NCBI GenBank assembly: GCA_900545715.1
Contig: URAJ01000002.1
Coordinates: 83,939 to 147,938 of the forward strand
Reading direction: 5' to 3'
From: an uncultured Opitutales bacterium
Lineage (GTDB): Bacteria; Verrucomicrobiota; Verrucomicrobiia; Opitutales; Intestinicryptomonadaceae
DNA: 64,000 nucleotides
The notes beneath the pieces were generated by a model. It searched no databases. It was given only the letters and a program-made list of their open reading frames with translations, and had not been told where the DNA came from. Each line of letters starts with the position of its first letter. Position 1 is the first letter of the stretch. The position numbers and the translations under genes were made by a program. Positions 1-7,937 of this stretch are shown here, one piece after another.

Positions 1-31
1 TCGCCACAACATAGAGAATGCCCGGTTGCAT
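1..31 (-). CDS. rsmI: Partial 5' end of probable 16S rRNA (cytidine-2'-O) methyltransferase RsmI
   Basis: An ATG on the minus strand one base after the folK stop opens a frame reading MQPGILYVVA up to the window edge. RsmI proteins begin with a very similar stretch (GTLYVVATPIGN), the start of the SAM-dependent tetrapyrrole-methylase fold that modifies C1402 of 16S rRNA. Only ten codons are visible, so the call rests on this short match and on tight coupling to folK. Any other protein with a similar hydrophobic N-terminus remains possible. Confidence 0.5.
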   Translation of the reverse strand, partial: MQPGILYVVA

Positions 32-32
32 G

Positions 33-521
33 TCAAAACGCGCCGAATGGCTCAAACATTTTGCTAAACTCGGAAATCTCCGCCTTTAAGTCGGAAAATT
101 CTTCGCAGTCAAAAGCGCCGCATGCGAGCAAATCCAAAAGCGGGGTTTTTACAAAATCCCTCTCGCGCCAGCGCGGATGCGGCACAGTAAGCTCGGCGTT
201 TGAAATCGATTCGCGCCCGTAAAAAATTATGTCTATGTCTATCGGGCGCGGGCCGTTTGCAAAATTCTCCTCCCTCCCAAGCTCCCTTTCAAGGCGTTTG
301 CATTGCCTAAGCAACTCCATTGGCTCAACCAAAGTTTCGCCGAATACCGCGGCATTTAGAAAGTCCCTCTGATCCTCATAACCAACTGGAGGGGTGCTAT
401 ATATGCGCGACTTCGCCGAAAATGCGCAAAATTCTTCGAGCATTGAAAGCGCCTTTACGAGATTCTCGCGGCGGTTGCCCATATTAGAGCCCAGCGACAG
501 AATTATTTTTGTTGCCTTCAC
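33..521 (-). CDS. folK: 2-amino-4-hydroxy-6-hydroxymethyldihydropteridine pyrophosphokinase (HPPK)
   Basis: Transfers pyrophosphate from ATP to 6-hydroxymethyl-7,8-dihydropterin, the step before dihydropteroate synthase in folate synthesis; cytoplasmic. The 162-residue length is normal for HPPK. The N-terminal LSLGSNMGNRREN and the signature GPRPIDIDI (residues 90-98, with the Mg-binding aspartates) are both clear. The start is GTG (519-521), overlapping the folB TGA by 4 nt (GTGA), so translation is probably coupled. It follows folP and folB in the same minus-strand convoy and is followed after 1 nt by a likely rsmI. Confidence 0.95.
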   Translation of the reverse strand: MKATKIILSLGSNMGNRRENLVKALSMLEEFCAFSAKSRIYSTPPVGYEDQRDFLNAAVFGETLVEPMELLRQCKRLERELGREENFANGPRPIDIDIIFYGRESISNAELTVPHPRWRERDFVKTPLLDLLACGAFDCEEFSDLKAEISEFSKMFEPFGAF

Positions 522-892
522 TTTATGTAATCCTCTCTTTTCCTCCGTATTTTAACGGAGATTTTTTCAAAATCGTACCCCACATCGACTCCCAATTTCG
601 CGACTTCAATTTCCGCTTCTGCAAGGTTTTTAAACCTCGTAAAAAGCCTTTCCGCTATCGTGTCGGCGAGCTTTTCTATCAGCCTTACGCTTTCCCCCGA
701 CAACACTCCCTCCGCTATCGCCATCGCGGCGGGATAGTCTATCGTCATAGACAAATCGTCTGTTTTGGCGGCCGGGCCAAGATTTAAAAAAAGGCGCATC
801 GAGACTTCAAAATCCCGCGATTCGTCGCGCTCCGCCGCAAAGCACCCGTGTTTGCCGGAAAGTTTTATCTTTTCTATTATTATTTCGTCCAT
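518..892 (-). CDS. folB: Dihydroneopterin aldolase
   Basis: Cleaves 7,8-dihydroneopterin to 6-hydroxymethyldihydropterin and glycolaldehyde, supplying the FolK substrate. The 124-residue protein has the family features: KHGCFAAER near the N-terminus (Glu21 in the substrate-anchoring position), DLSMTIDY in the middle, and a conserved Lys near residue 99 in the VAKLG strand. The ATG start lies inside the end of folP (13-nt overlap), and its stop overlaps the folK start by 4 nt. It forms a compact folP-folB-folK block. Confidence 0.93.
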   Translation of the reverse strand: MDEIIIEKIKLSGKHGCFAAERDESRDFEVSMRLFLNLGPAAKTDDLSMTIDYPAAMAIAEGVLSGESVRLIEKLADTIAERLFTRFKNLAEAEIEVAKLGVDVGYDFEKISVKIRRKREDYIK

Positions 893-1704
893 ATTTCCTT
901 AATTGTAAGCGCGGTTTTTACGGCGTTTAAAGTCTTTTTTACGTCGTGCACGCGCAGTATGTCTGCAAAATCGTTTAGCGCCGCAATTGCGCCCACTGAG
1001 GCGGTGGCGTCGTCCCTGTCGGAAAAATCGTCCCCGACTATTTTAGAAAACATAGACTTGCGCGAAACCCCAAGCAAGATTGGAAATCTTAATTTTCTTA
1101 GACCTTTGAGGCGCGCTATAAGTTCTACATTCTGGGGAAAAGTTTTGCCAAAGCCGATTCCAGGATCAAGTATAATATTTTCCGTACAAACCCCTTCCTC
1201 CAAGGCTGCGTATATTTTTCGGCGCATATTATCCAAAAATTTTTCAAAAAAGTCCGACTTTATCTCTGAACCTCTATTGTTGTGGGTTATTACAAGCCCG
1301 CAATCGAGCTTAGCGGCAACTTTAGCCATTCTGTACTCTCCGCTAATATTGGAAACTACATCGTTTATTATAACCGCTCCCGCTTCCACCGCCGCCGCGG
1401 CGACTGCAGGCTTATAGGTGTCGGCCGACAGCACAACATCTGGAAATTTTGCGTGGACCGCCTCGACTGCTGGAATTAGGCGCGTAAGCTCCTCCGACTC
1501 GGATACTATTTCCGCCCCTGGGCGGGTCGATTCAGCCCCAATGTCGATGATTGCGGCGCCGCTATCAACCATTTCCCCCGCCTTTTTGAGAGCCGCATCG
1601 ATAGACGCGTATTTCCCGCCGTCGGAAAACGAGTCCGGAGTGACGTTTAGTATGCCCATTATAACTGGGCGCCCGCAGCTAAATATTTCCCGAAGTTTTC
1701 GCAT
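880..1704 (-). CDS. folP: Dihydropteroate synthase
   Basis: Condenses p-aminobenzoate with dihydropterin pyrophosphate to give dihydropteroate, the sulfonamide target. At 274 residues it carries the DHPS signatures: MGILNVTPDSFSDGG near residue 16 (pterin/pyrophosphate loop), IDIGAESTRPGAE, INDV, the DPGIGFGKT Lys loop, LLGVSRKS, and a terminal RVHDV. The usual MHMQG segment reads THNNRG, a tolerated variant. The start overlaps the end of the upstream TPR gene by 26 nt, which physically ties folate synthesis to the TonB-system convoy. Confidence 0.96.
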   Translation of the reverse strand: MRKLREIFSCGRPVIMGILNVTPDSFSDGGKYASIDAALKKAGEMVDSGAAIIDIGAESTRPGAEIVSESEELTRLIPAVEAVHAKFPDVVLSADTYKPAVAAAAVEAGAVIINDVVSNISGEYRMAKVAAKLDCGLVITHNNRGSEIKSDFFEKFLDNMRRKIYAALEEGVCTENIILDPGIGFGKTFPQNVELIARLKGLRKLRFPILLGVSRKSMFSKIVGDDFSDRDDATASVGAIAALNDFADILRVHDVKKTLNAVKTALTIKEIWTK

Positions 1705-2926
1705 TTTTTAGATATTGCAAATATTCGCCGATGTCCTCGCGGCGCGTTTGGATATAGAGTGAGCGCGCCATTGCAATCGCAGAATTTATATCTCCGGTTT
1801 TAACCGCGACCGACATCAAGCCGATTTTCGCCGCAACTGCGTAGGATTCGTCTTTTCCCGCCCTTTCATAATAGATTTTTGCCGCGTTGAAGTCACCCTC
1901 AGCAAAGTATATTTTAGCAAGCTCAAAACATGCGAGCGGGTCGTCGGGCGCGGATTCTACGCACTTCAAAAAATCCCTCTTTGCTTCGCCCTTTTTGCCA
2001 AGAGCCATATTTGCAACCGCCCGTATGCGCGATTTTTCATTAGACTCCGGCAGTTTTGACAGCAATTTTAGCGATTTTTCCGATTCCCCGGAATGGGCAA
2101 GCGCCTTTGCGGCTTCCAAAAGCCTTTCCCTATAGCCCTCCGACTCGTAAATTTTTGCAGCCTCTAAGTACGCCTGTTTTGAAAATAAAATATCGGCGCA
2201 AATAACTTGCGTTTTTTTACGGTCGGCGTCTGATTCCGGCACCATCGAGAACGCCGCAATCGCACCCGCGGCGTCCTGCAATTTCGCCCTGCACTTGCCC
2301 AATAGTTTAAGCGCTGCGGCATCTGGAAATTTTTTGTTTAGAATGTCCTCGCATATTTTCGCGGCCTGCGCGCACATATCGAGGTTGAATAAATAAAAAG
2401 CCTTGGCGTAAAGCGCGTCGAGCCTCTCCGGGGACTGGATTAGAGCCTGCTCTACACAGCTCAATGCCGCCGAATAGTCGGCGCGGCGCGCGGCGTATGC
2501 GGCAAGCCATAAAAGTATGTCTATATCCGAATTTCCGGAGAGCGCGAGAGCCTTAGCAAAATTTTCGCGGGCCTCTTTTTCCTTTCCTATCCTATCGAGC
2601 GAATACGCCAGATTTTTGCGGGCGGCAAAAAAGTTTGGCATTTTTTCGAGAGCGGAAGAATAGGCAGCAGCAGCAGCCTCAAAGTTTCCGCTGCGATATT
2701 GAAAATTCCCGAGGGTAAACGGCATAGCCGCACTGCAATTTTCCTCTCCGGCCGCCTCCATGAGTATTTTTATGCTTTCGTCGCTTTGAGCGGAGGCTTT
2801 TTTTAGAATTGCAGCCTCGCGCTTTGTCACTGTCGGGATATTGCCGAAAGGCGACTCCAACGCATTTTGCCCCAATGCCGCAAGGCATGGACAAGCTAAT
2901 AAAATCGCGTAAAAAATAATTCTCAT
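1679..2926 (-). CDS. Secreted tetratricopeptide-repeat protein of the TonB-type operon
   Basis: 415 residues with a cleavable signal peptide (about residues 1-19, ending ALGQ) followed by successive helical TPR units, for example FQYRSGNFEAAAAAYSSAL, and the same pattern again through residue 400. A periplasmic TPR protein is the usual last member of DUF3450-TtpC-ExbB-ExbD-TonB operons of the Vibrio TonB2 type. There it is thought to help the energised complex contact outer-membrane partners. Here it follows tonB with a 4-nt ATGA overlap and runs 26 nt into folP. No enzymatic motif is seen. Confidence 0.85.
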   Translation of the reverse strand: MRIIFYAILLACPCLAALGQNALESPFGNIPTVTKREAAILKKASAQSDESIKILMEAAGEENCSAAMPFTLGNFQYRSGNFEAAAAAYSSALEKMPNFFAARKNLAYSLDRIGKEKEARENFAKALALSGNSDIDILLWLAAYAARRADYSAALSCVEQALIQSPERLDALYAKAFYLFNLDMCAQAAKICEDILNKKFPDAAALKLLGKCRAKLQDAAGAIAAFSMVPESDADRKKTQVICADILFSKQAYLEAAKIYESEGYRERLLEAAKALAHSGESEKSLKLLSKLPESNEKSRIRAVANMALGKKGEAKRDFLKCVESAPDDPLACFELAKIYFAEGDFNAAKIYYERAGKDESYAVAAKIGLMSVAVKTGDINSAIAMARSLYIQTRREDIGEYLQYLKNAKTSGNI

Positions 2927-3591
2927 TTTATTTCTGAAATTTTAAACGGAACCGGCAGTATGAACTGCGCGCGAACCTTTTTGCCGTTTTTCATGGGAGA
3001 TTCATATAAAAATTTCGACACAGCCTCTTTTGCAGCCTCCGCAAATAAAGTATTTGTGCAACGCTCCACGTCAAGCACCTTGACGCTCCCATTTTCGTCT
3101 ATCTCGACAAGCAACCTTGCTTCGCCAGAAATCCCGCGCTTAAATAACTTTGGCGGATATTTTACGCGGACGGATTTTAAAAGTTTTGGGATTGAGTCGA
3201 GCTCCGATAATTCGAAAACAGGATTTTCAAACGTCTGTCCGCCCACCTGCGCAAACTCAATTCCTTCCGTGTCGGCGCCGCCTATGGAAAATTTCGCGGG
3301 AGAATCAGAAATTGCGGATATGTCCGCAGATATATCGCCTGAAAAATTTTTTACAGCCGTTGTCTGCGAAGGCGAAAAGCCCCTAAGGCTTATTTTCTCC
3401 GACGATTCCGCAGGCCGCGGTTTTTCCGGGCCAACCTCTGCAGCGTAAACCTTTGTGTACTCGACAGGCACTTTTTTTGTTTCGACGCCCGTAAGCGATA
3501 TCGGAAGTATCGAAAACGTTCCGAACGCCAATAGAGCCGCCAATGCGAAGGCGGCGGCTTTGTTTTCAGGTATGTCGAAAGTTGCCTTCAT
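2923..3591 (-). CDS. tonB: TonB-family energy transducer
   Basis: Couples proton-motive force from ExbB/ExbD to TonB-dependent outer-membrane receptors. I place the start at the ATG at 3591, which overlaps the exbD TGA by 4 nt, rather than 17 codons upstream; this gives 222 residues. It has one N-terminal membrane segment (about residues 13-34). The C-terminal TonB fold runs from VRVKYPPKLFKRGISGEA through VLDVERCTNTLFAEAA to FILPVPFKI. The linker is short and lacks a classical Pro-Glu/Pro-Lys repeat, as in TonB2-type proteins. Confidence 0.9.
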   Translation of the reverse strand: MKATFDIPENKAAAFALAALLAFGTFSILPISLTGVETKKVPVEYTKVYAAEVGPEKPRPAESSEKISLRGFSPSQTTAVKNFSGDISADISAISDSPAKFSIGGADTEGIEFAQVGGQTFENPVFELSELDSIPKLLKSVRVKYPPKLFKRGISGEARLLVEIDENGSVKVLDVERCTNTLFAEAAKEAVSKFLYESPMKNGKKVRAQFILPVPFKISEIK

Positions 3592-3995
3592 TTCTTTCGC
3601 GTCGCAACAAATATCTCCTTTGCACCGCACTCTTTTGCGCAATCCATAACCTCGACAAGGCGCTTTACCGAAACGGTTGCGTCGGAATTTATTACAAGCG
3701 CCTCGCCAGACTTAGACAGGCGCGCTTCGAGGGCGGGTTTTAAAGAATTTATGCCGTATTTTTCCCCGTCAAGCAACACGCTTCCATCGTAAGTTATCGC
3801 GACATTCACCGCATTTGAATCGGGGGTCTGGGAATTTTCGGCAGATGGGACATCGACGCCCATTGCGTCGTTGTCGGCAAACACCATCGTCACAATAAAA
3901 AATATAAGCAGTATAAAAATGACGTCTATTAGCGGCGAAATATTTATCGCCGACGCCGGTTCCTCGTCTTCAAATCTCGGCCTCCTAAGACTCAT
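3588..3995 (-). CDS. exbD: ExbD/TolR-family biopolymer transport protein
   Basis: Inner-membrane component of the ExbB-ExbD proton channel. The 135-residue protein has a short cytoplasmic tail, one transmembrane helix (about residues 20-40) with the essential acidic residue Asp24 in SPLIDVIFILL, and a periplasmic domain ending in the typical VVEVMDCAKECGAKEIFVAT-like region. Both ends overlap neighbours by 4 nt (exbB upstream, tonB downstream), consistent with one translationally coupled unit. Confidence 0.94.
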   Translation of the reverse strand: MSLRRPRFEDEEPASAINISPLIDVIFILLIFFIVTMVFADNDAMGVDVPSAENSQTPDSNAVNVAITYDGSVLLDGEKYGINSLKPALEARLSKSGEALVINSDATVSVKRLVEVMDCAKECGAKEIFVATRKK

Positions 3996-4528
3996 GCCGC
4001 CGCCTCCGAACGTATCATTTGCGACTCTCTGCGCGAAAGTATTGCGAGAATTTTAGACGCCAGCGCCGACGCGCATATGGCAATAATCCACGAAGGGATA
4101 GCCACCACAAGCCCCGCCTGCGTCGTTATGAGCGCCACAGATATGCCGTCCGCAACCCCTTGCGGATTCTCTCCCGCCGAAGCTATGCTTGCGCACATTC
4201 CAGAAACCGTTCCGAGCAGCCCGATGAGCGGCGCCACTGACGAAAGCACTTTTAGAAATAAAATGCGCCTGTCCACCCCGCCCATGAGTTCCATTCTAAG
4301 CCGCGGGAAAATTTTCTTTGCGTCATGCGGAAGCTCGCGCGAGGTTATAAAGTTTTTAAGCGCCGCGTCGAAAAGCTCGTCCGAGTCGCACACTCTTTTT
4401 ATTTTGGAAAGCCTTATGCACACCCCAACCCCTGAGTAGTAGAGATAAAACGCCAGCACGGCAAGTGGCGCCATCAGCAAGCCGCCCGCCTGAAAAGTTT
4501 CGCAAAACGCCTTAAAAAAATCTTCCAT
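3992..4528 (-). CDS. exbB: ExbB/TolQ/MotA-family proton channel protein
   Basis: 178-residue inner-membrane protein with the three-helix ExbB arrangement: an N-terminal helix, then APLIGLLGTVSGM and GISVALITTQAGLVVAIP, the channel-lining helices of the family. It is the short ExbB of a TtpC-type system and works with the following ExbD. Its ATG directly abuts the TAA of the TtpC-like gene, and its end overlaps exbD by 4 nt. Confidence 0.94.
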   Translation of the reverse strand: MEDFFKAFCETFQAGGLLMAPLAVLAFYLYYSGVGVCIRLSKIKRVCDSDELFDAALKNFITSRELPHDAKKIFPRLRMELMGGVDRRILFLKVLSSVAPLIGLLGTVSGMCASIASAGENPQGVADGISVALITTQAGLVVAIPSWIIAICASALASKILAILSRRESQMIRSEAAA

Positions 4529-5809
4529 TTAATTTCCGCTTAAATAAGACGACGCTATTTTTTCCATGTCAGACAGCACGGACTTTGCGCGGCGGGAAAA
4601 TATCGCATGCGCCACATATGCAGGGATTGCCACCACGAGCCCGTACTCCGTCGTAATGAGCGCCTCGCTTATTCCGGCGCTTATAAATTCCGCTTGCCCC
4701 GCACCGGAAAACGACAAATCACCAAAAGTTTTTATGATGCCCGTCACCGTCCCGAGAAGTCCGAGCAATGGCGCGACTGCCGCCGATACGGAAAGCACCG
4801 ACAATCCCGAAAAGAGCTTTTCGCCAGCAGAAAGCATCGATTCGTAAGAGACCTCTTCGAGGGCTGCCTGCGATAGGTTTCTCGACTCTATCAAGTCTGT
4901 CAAAAGACGCGAATACGGGAACCCCGAAGAGGATGCGATTCCAAGGGCCGCGGATTCGTCGCCTTTTGAAAGAGCCTGTTTAATTTTTCCCGCGACACCT
5001 TCGGGAGCCCTCCGCACCCGCAAAAAATACGCAAGTTTTATAAGAAATACAAGCGCCGATAAAAACCCGAGCAATAAAATCGGATACATCCAAATTCCAC
5101 CGAGCGATATTTCCTCCGCGATACTGCGCGCATTTTTTTCCGCGCTAAAAACTGCGCCGGAAGATATGTCGGCGGGCAGAGAACTTTTTTTGCCGCCGGC
5201 GAAATCGCGAATATCGCGCGCAAAGCTTTCGCCGTACAGCACGCCTTCCGAATCTACAAACCCCGCTCGTTCGGGCGATATAAAATAGGCGAACGCCCCG
5301 ATGCGAAAAATCTTCCCGTCAACTTTTTCGCGCGAAGATATTGGAACTGCCGCAAAAGCGCGGGGCTCCAAAGGATTGAATAGGGATTTTAGCCAAAAAT
5401 CCCCCTCCCTCCGAATAACATCAAACGATTCGGACGCCGAGGAACGCGCGGCAACCGTCTGCAATTCGGGGAAAAAAGATGTCCTAAAATCCCTCATATC
5501 CGCCGCGAGTTCTCCCGCGCGGGAATCGCAGAAAGCCGCCGCAGATGAAAGCGACGCCCTCTCCACTATGGACGCCCTCAATGCTTCTTCCAGCTCCCGC
5601 AATTTTCTTATTTCTTTCGATAGGGCGTCGAGCTTCGATTTCTTTTGGGAGATTTTTTCCAAGCGCGATTTTCTGAAATCGTCGAGTTTTGCGCGCGAGC
5701 TTTCGACGGACTTATATGCCGCGTCTTTCATATCGGAGGCATTCGCTTTCATATCAGAGGCATTCGCAAACAAGGCTGCGAAAGCGAGCATTGCAATAAA
5801 AATTCTCAT
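4529..5809 (-). CDS. TtpC-like protein: periplasmic coiled coil fused to a TolQ/ExbB domain
   Basis: 426 residues: signal peptide (about 1-17), a charged coiled-coil periplasmic region (about 20-130), a variable domain, then a C-terminal ExbB-like module with three membrane helices, including APLLGLLGTVTGIIKTF and GISEALITTEYGLVVAIP. This layout matches TtpC, the extra ExbB-type subunit of Vibrio TonB2 systems. The mature N-terminus carries a direct duplication of an ASDMKAN segment. It overlaps the DUF3450-type gene by 4 nt and abuts exbB. Confidence 0.88.
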   Translation of the reverse strand: MRIFIAMLAFAALFANASDMKANASDMKDAAYKSVESSRAKLDDFRKSRLEKISQKKSKLDALSKEIRKLRELEEALRASIVERASLSSAAAFCDSRAGELAADMRDFRTSFFPELQTVAARSSASESFDVIRREGDFWLKSLFNPLEPRAFAAVPISSREKVDGKIFRIGAFAYFISPERAGFVDSEGVLYGESFARDIRDFAGGKKSSLPADISSGAVFSAEKNARSIAEEISLGGIWMYPILLLGFLSALVFLIKLAYFLRVRRAPEGVAGKIKQALSKGDESAALGIASSSGFPYSRLLTDLIESRNLSQAALEEVSYESMLSAGEKLFSGLSVLSVSAAVAPLLGLLGTVTGIIKTFGDLSFSGAGQAEFISAGISEALITTEYGLVVAIPAYVAHAIFSRRAKSVLSDMEKIASSYLSGN

Positions 5810-6393
5810 TTTTTGGCCTCCGCCGGCTTCTCTATTTTTATTTCCGCAATGCCCGATTTATCGGATTTGCCTGAGGCTTTTACAAACAAACCTGTGCGAA
5901 CCAATCCGTCTTTGAGCGAAAGTTCGCGGTCCGCCGTTCTGCTCCGCGCGTAGAGAGAGGCAAATTCCCTAAACTTTTCGTTGACTGTTTTTGATTCAAA
6001 GTCGCGCTTTGCAAGCGGAGATATTTTTGAGTTTAAAGAAAAAAGTTTTTCGGAAAGCTTAGAATATAGAGTGTCGAGCATCTTGGAGATAGCGCCAAAG
6101 GCAGCTTCGTCCCTCGATATTTTTTCGGCCGCCGCGGCATCGTTTTTTGTTGCGGATTCGAGCCTTTTTTGGAGGGAATCTGTTTTTTTCTTTAACTCCG
6201 AAACGAGCGCTTCGGAAGCGGAAATTTCCGCGTCAAGCATCCGTTCTTCGTCGGCGAATTTCGCCCTTTCTTCGGCAAGCTCCATTTTTAGCCTCGCGTC
6301 CTCCCTCAACAGGGCGTCGAGTTCGTTAAAATCGCCGCCGTACGCGGACACCGCCGCGCAAGCAGACATCAGCAATGCTAAGATAAAAGGCAT
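5806..6393 (-). CDS. DUF3450-type periplasmic coiled-coil protein
   Basis: 195 residues with a signal peptide (about 1-19, ending SAYG), then a long heptad-rich helix (LLREDARLKMELAEERAKFA onward) and a Lys/Glu-rich tail. DUF3450 proteins occupy this slot immediately upstream of TtpC-ExbB-ExbD-TonB-TPR in gammaproteobacterial TonB2-type operons. The identification rests on that synteny, on the coiled coil and on its size, because the primary sequence is low-complexity. Biochemical function is unknown. One base separates it from the upstream gene. Confidence 0.7.
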   Translation of the reverse strand: MPFILALLMSACAAVSAYGGDFNELDALLREDARLKMELAEERAKFADEERMLDAEISASEALVSELKKKTDSLQKRLESATKNDAAAAEKISRDEAAFGAISKMLDTLYSKLSEKLFSLNSKISPLAKRDFESKTVNEKFREFASLYARSRTADRELSLKDGLVRTGLFVKASGKSDKSGIAEIKIEKPAEAKK

Positions 6394-6394
6394 A

Positions 6395-7783
6395 TTAATC
6401 CAACTTTATCCTCAAAAGTTTTGTTTCCTTGTAGTCCTCCGAAAGTATTACCATTTCCTTTACGGATTTGTCGGAGTTTATTTTTGAAAGAATTTCGACA
6501 GCCTGCTTGTACGATTTTATGGGCACGGAATTTATTTCCCTTATGATCTCGGAGCGTCCCAAACCGTTGGGCTGAGCGGAACTCGCGGGGCTGTTGGGCT
6601 TCACAAACTGGACGACCGGCGCGTCAATAATCGGCTTTTGCATATTGCGCGCCATGGCGTCGTTTATGATAAATTCCCTTATGGAAAATCCGAGTCGCTT
6701 AAAATAGACGTAGTCGCTTTCGCGGAATTCGCGAGGATAAGCGGCTGCGGTAAATTCAACAGCCTTCTTTTCCCCGTCTCTGAGCACCTCCATCTTATAC
6801 TTTTCCCCGGGTTTTAGATTTTCCATCTTAAATATGAAGGCAGCCAAAGTATAACCGTCCGCCTTCATTCTCGGAAGCTCTTTCCCTTCAAACGATACAA
6901 TCATGTCTCCGCGTTTAAGGCCCGCTTTTTGCGCCGGAGAGTCTTCAAATACCCTGCCTATTACCACTGCGCCTATATTTTCTATCCCCAGAAACTTTGC
7001 CGCATCGCGCTTGACGGCCTGTACGTCGGTTATTCCAAGCCACCCTATTTTATCACCCACCGGCTTTGACGGCACTCTTTGCGATATTTTCTTAAAATTT
7101 TCAGGTTTGATGAACATTCGGGTTAGCATATCGTCCCAGAGTTCGACACGTCCGCCTTCGCCGTTCTTTAAATATAGCGTGTAGGAATCTATCGCAGCCG
7201 ACTGCCCCCAGCCCGCAAAATTGCCCTCTAAGTCAAAGGCCGGCAGCCCCACGCCAGCCACAGGGCGCTCGGACATAATCTCGCCCTTGTGCGACAAATT
7301 TTTAGCAGAGACATAGCTTTTGTATAGCAATGGAGTATTGTCCATATCTGCGGCGAGCAGAATGCCCCATATCTCCTGCCCTACGGAAACTTCTGCCGGC
7401 TTAAAATCGGTTATTGGACGAAGGCCTTGCGGCAATCCGTCCCTTAATTTTATGAAATACGCCCCCCACGGAACGTCCATTCCAAGAAAATCCGCCTTGT
7501 AGCCGTCGGAATCTCCGCCCTCAAAATATACGCGAAAATCTTTTAAATTTGACGGGCGCGAATAATACGGAATTGCCGCCGGGGGCAATATTATAAGCCC
7601 GTCTTTGTTTACAACCGTGCCGAAAACCGTCACTTCATTGCGGTTCTCTTCAAGCTCTATTATATACTTTATTGTCGCGCAAGTTTTCGCGCGTTCGGCA
7701 AACATTTTTTCAAAATCGACGCCGTCCGCAAATAGCGAGGCCGCGGCGATTACAAAAGCTATAAATATACAATATATCCGCAT
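6395..7783 (-). CDS. HtrA-like secreted pseudoprotease with two PDZ domains
   Basis: 462 residues with a signal peptide (1-19). The first 220 residues follow the trypsin/HtrA fold pattern (FGTVVNKDGLIILPPAAI; VSVGQEIWGI; LPAFDLEGNFAGW). All three catalytic positions are lost: the His site aligns near Ala69, the Asp site falls in PWGAYF, and the GNSGG serine loop reads AGVGLPA around residue 178. Two PDZ domains follow (about 250-320, SPAQKAGLKRGDMIV; and about 360-440). It opens the TonB-type convoy, so a scaffolding or envelope-sensing role is likelier than proteolysis; that is inference. Confidence 0.75.
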   Translation of the reverse strand: MRIYCIFIAFVIAAASLFADGVDFEKMFAERAKTCATIKYIIELEENRNEVTVFGTVVNKDGLIILPPAAIPYYSRPSNLKDFRVYFEGGDSDGYKADFLGMDVPWGAYFIKLRDGLPQGLRPITDFKPAEVSVGQEIWGILLAADMDNTPLLYKSYVSAKNLSHKGEIMSERPVAGVGLPAFDLEGNFAGWGQSAAIDSYTLYLKNGEGGRVELWDDMLTRMFIKPENFKKISQRVPSKPVGDKIGWLGITDVQAVKRDAAKFLGIENIGAVVIGRVFEDSPAQKAGLKRGDMIVSFEGKELPRMKADGYTLAAFIFKMENLKPGEKYKMEVLRDGEKKAVEFTAAAYPREFRESDYVYFKRLGFSIREFIINDAMARNMQKPIIDAPVVQFVKPNSPASSAQPNGLGRSEIIREINSVPIKSYKQAVEILSKINSDKSVKEMVILSEDYKETKLLRIKLD

Positions 7784-7864
7784 GCATTACAGTATCGCAA
7801 CTTCCATATCCCAACGCAAACATTTTAGTCGAAAAAAAATTTTTATTAAAGTCCGTTCTTTGTC

Positions 7865-7937
7865 TTGATTGAACAAATTTTTATCCATAAGATTTTTTAT
7901 GGAAAAAAACTTTTGCTCACCATGAATTTTTAATTCT
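7865..7937 (+). promoter_or_regulatory. Candidate promoter and inverted repeat upstream of the GH123-type gene
   Basis: In the 154-nt divergent gap a TTGATT (7865-7870) lies 17 nt from TAAGAT (7888-7893), a weak sigma-70-like pair. A perfect 7-bp inverted repeat, TCCATAA/TTATGGA (7884-7890 and 7897-7903), overlaps the proposed -10, a suitable place for a repressor or activator. No regulator is known. Confidence 0.3.
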
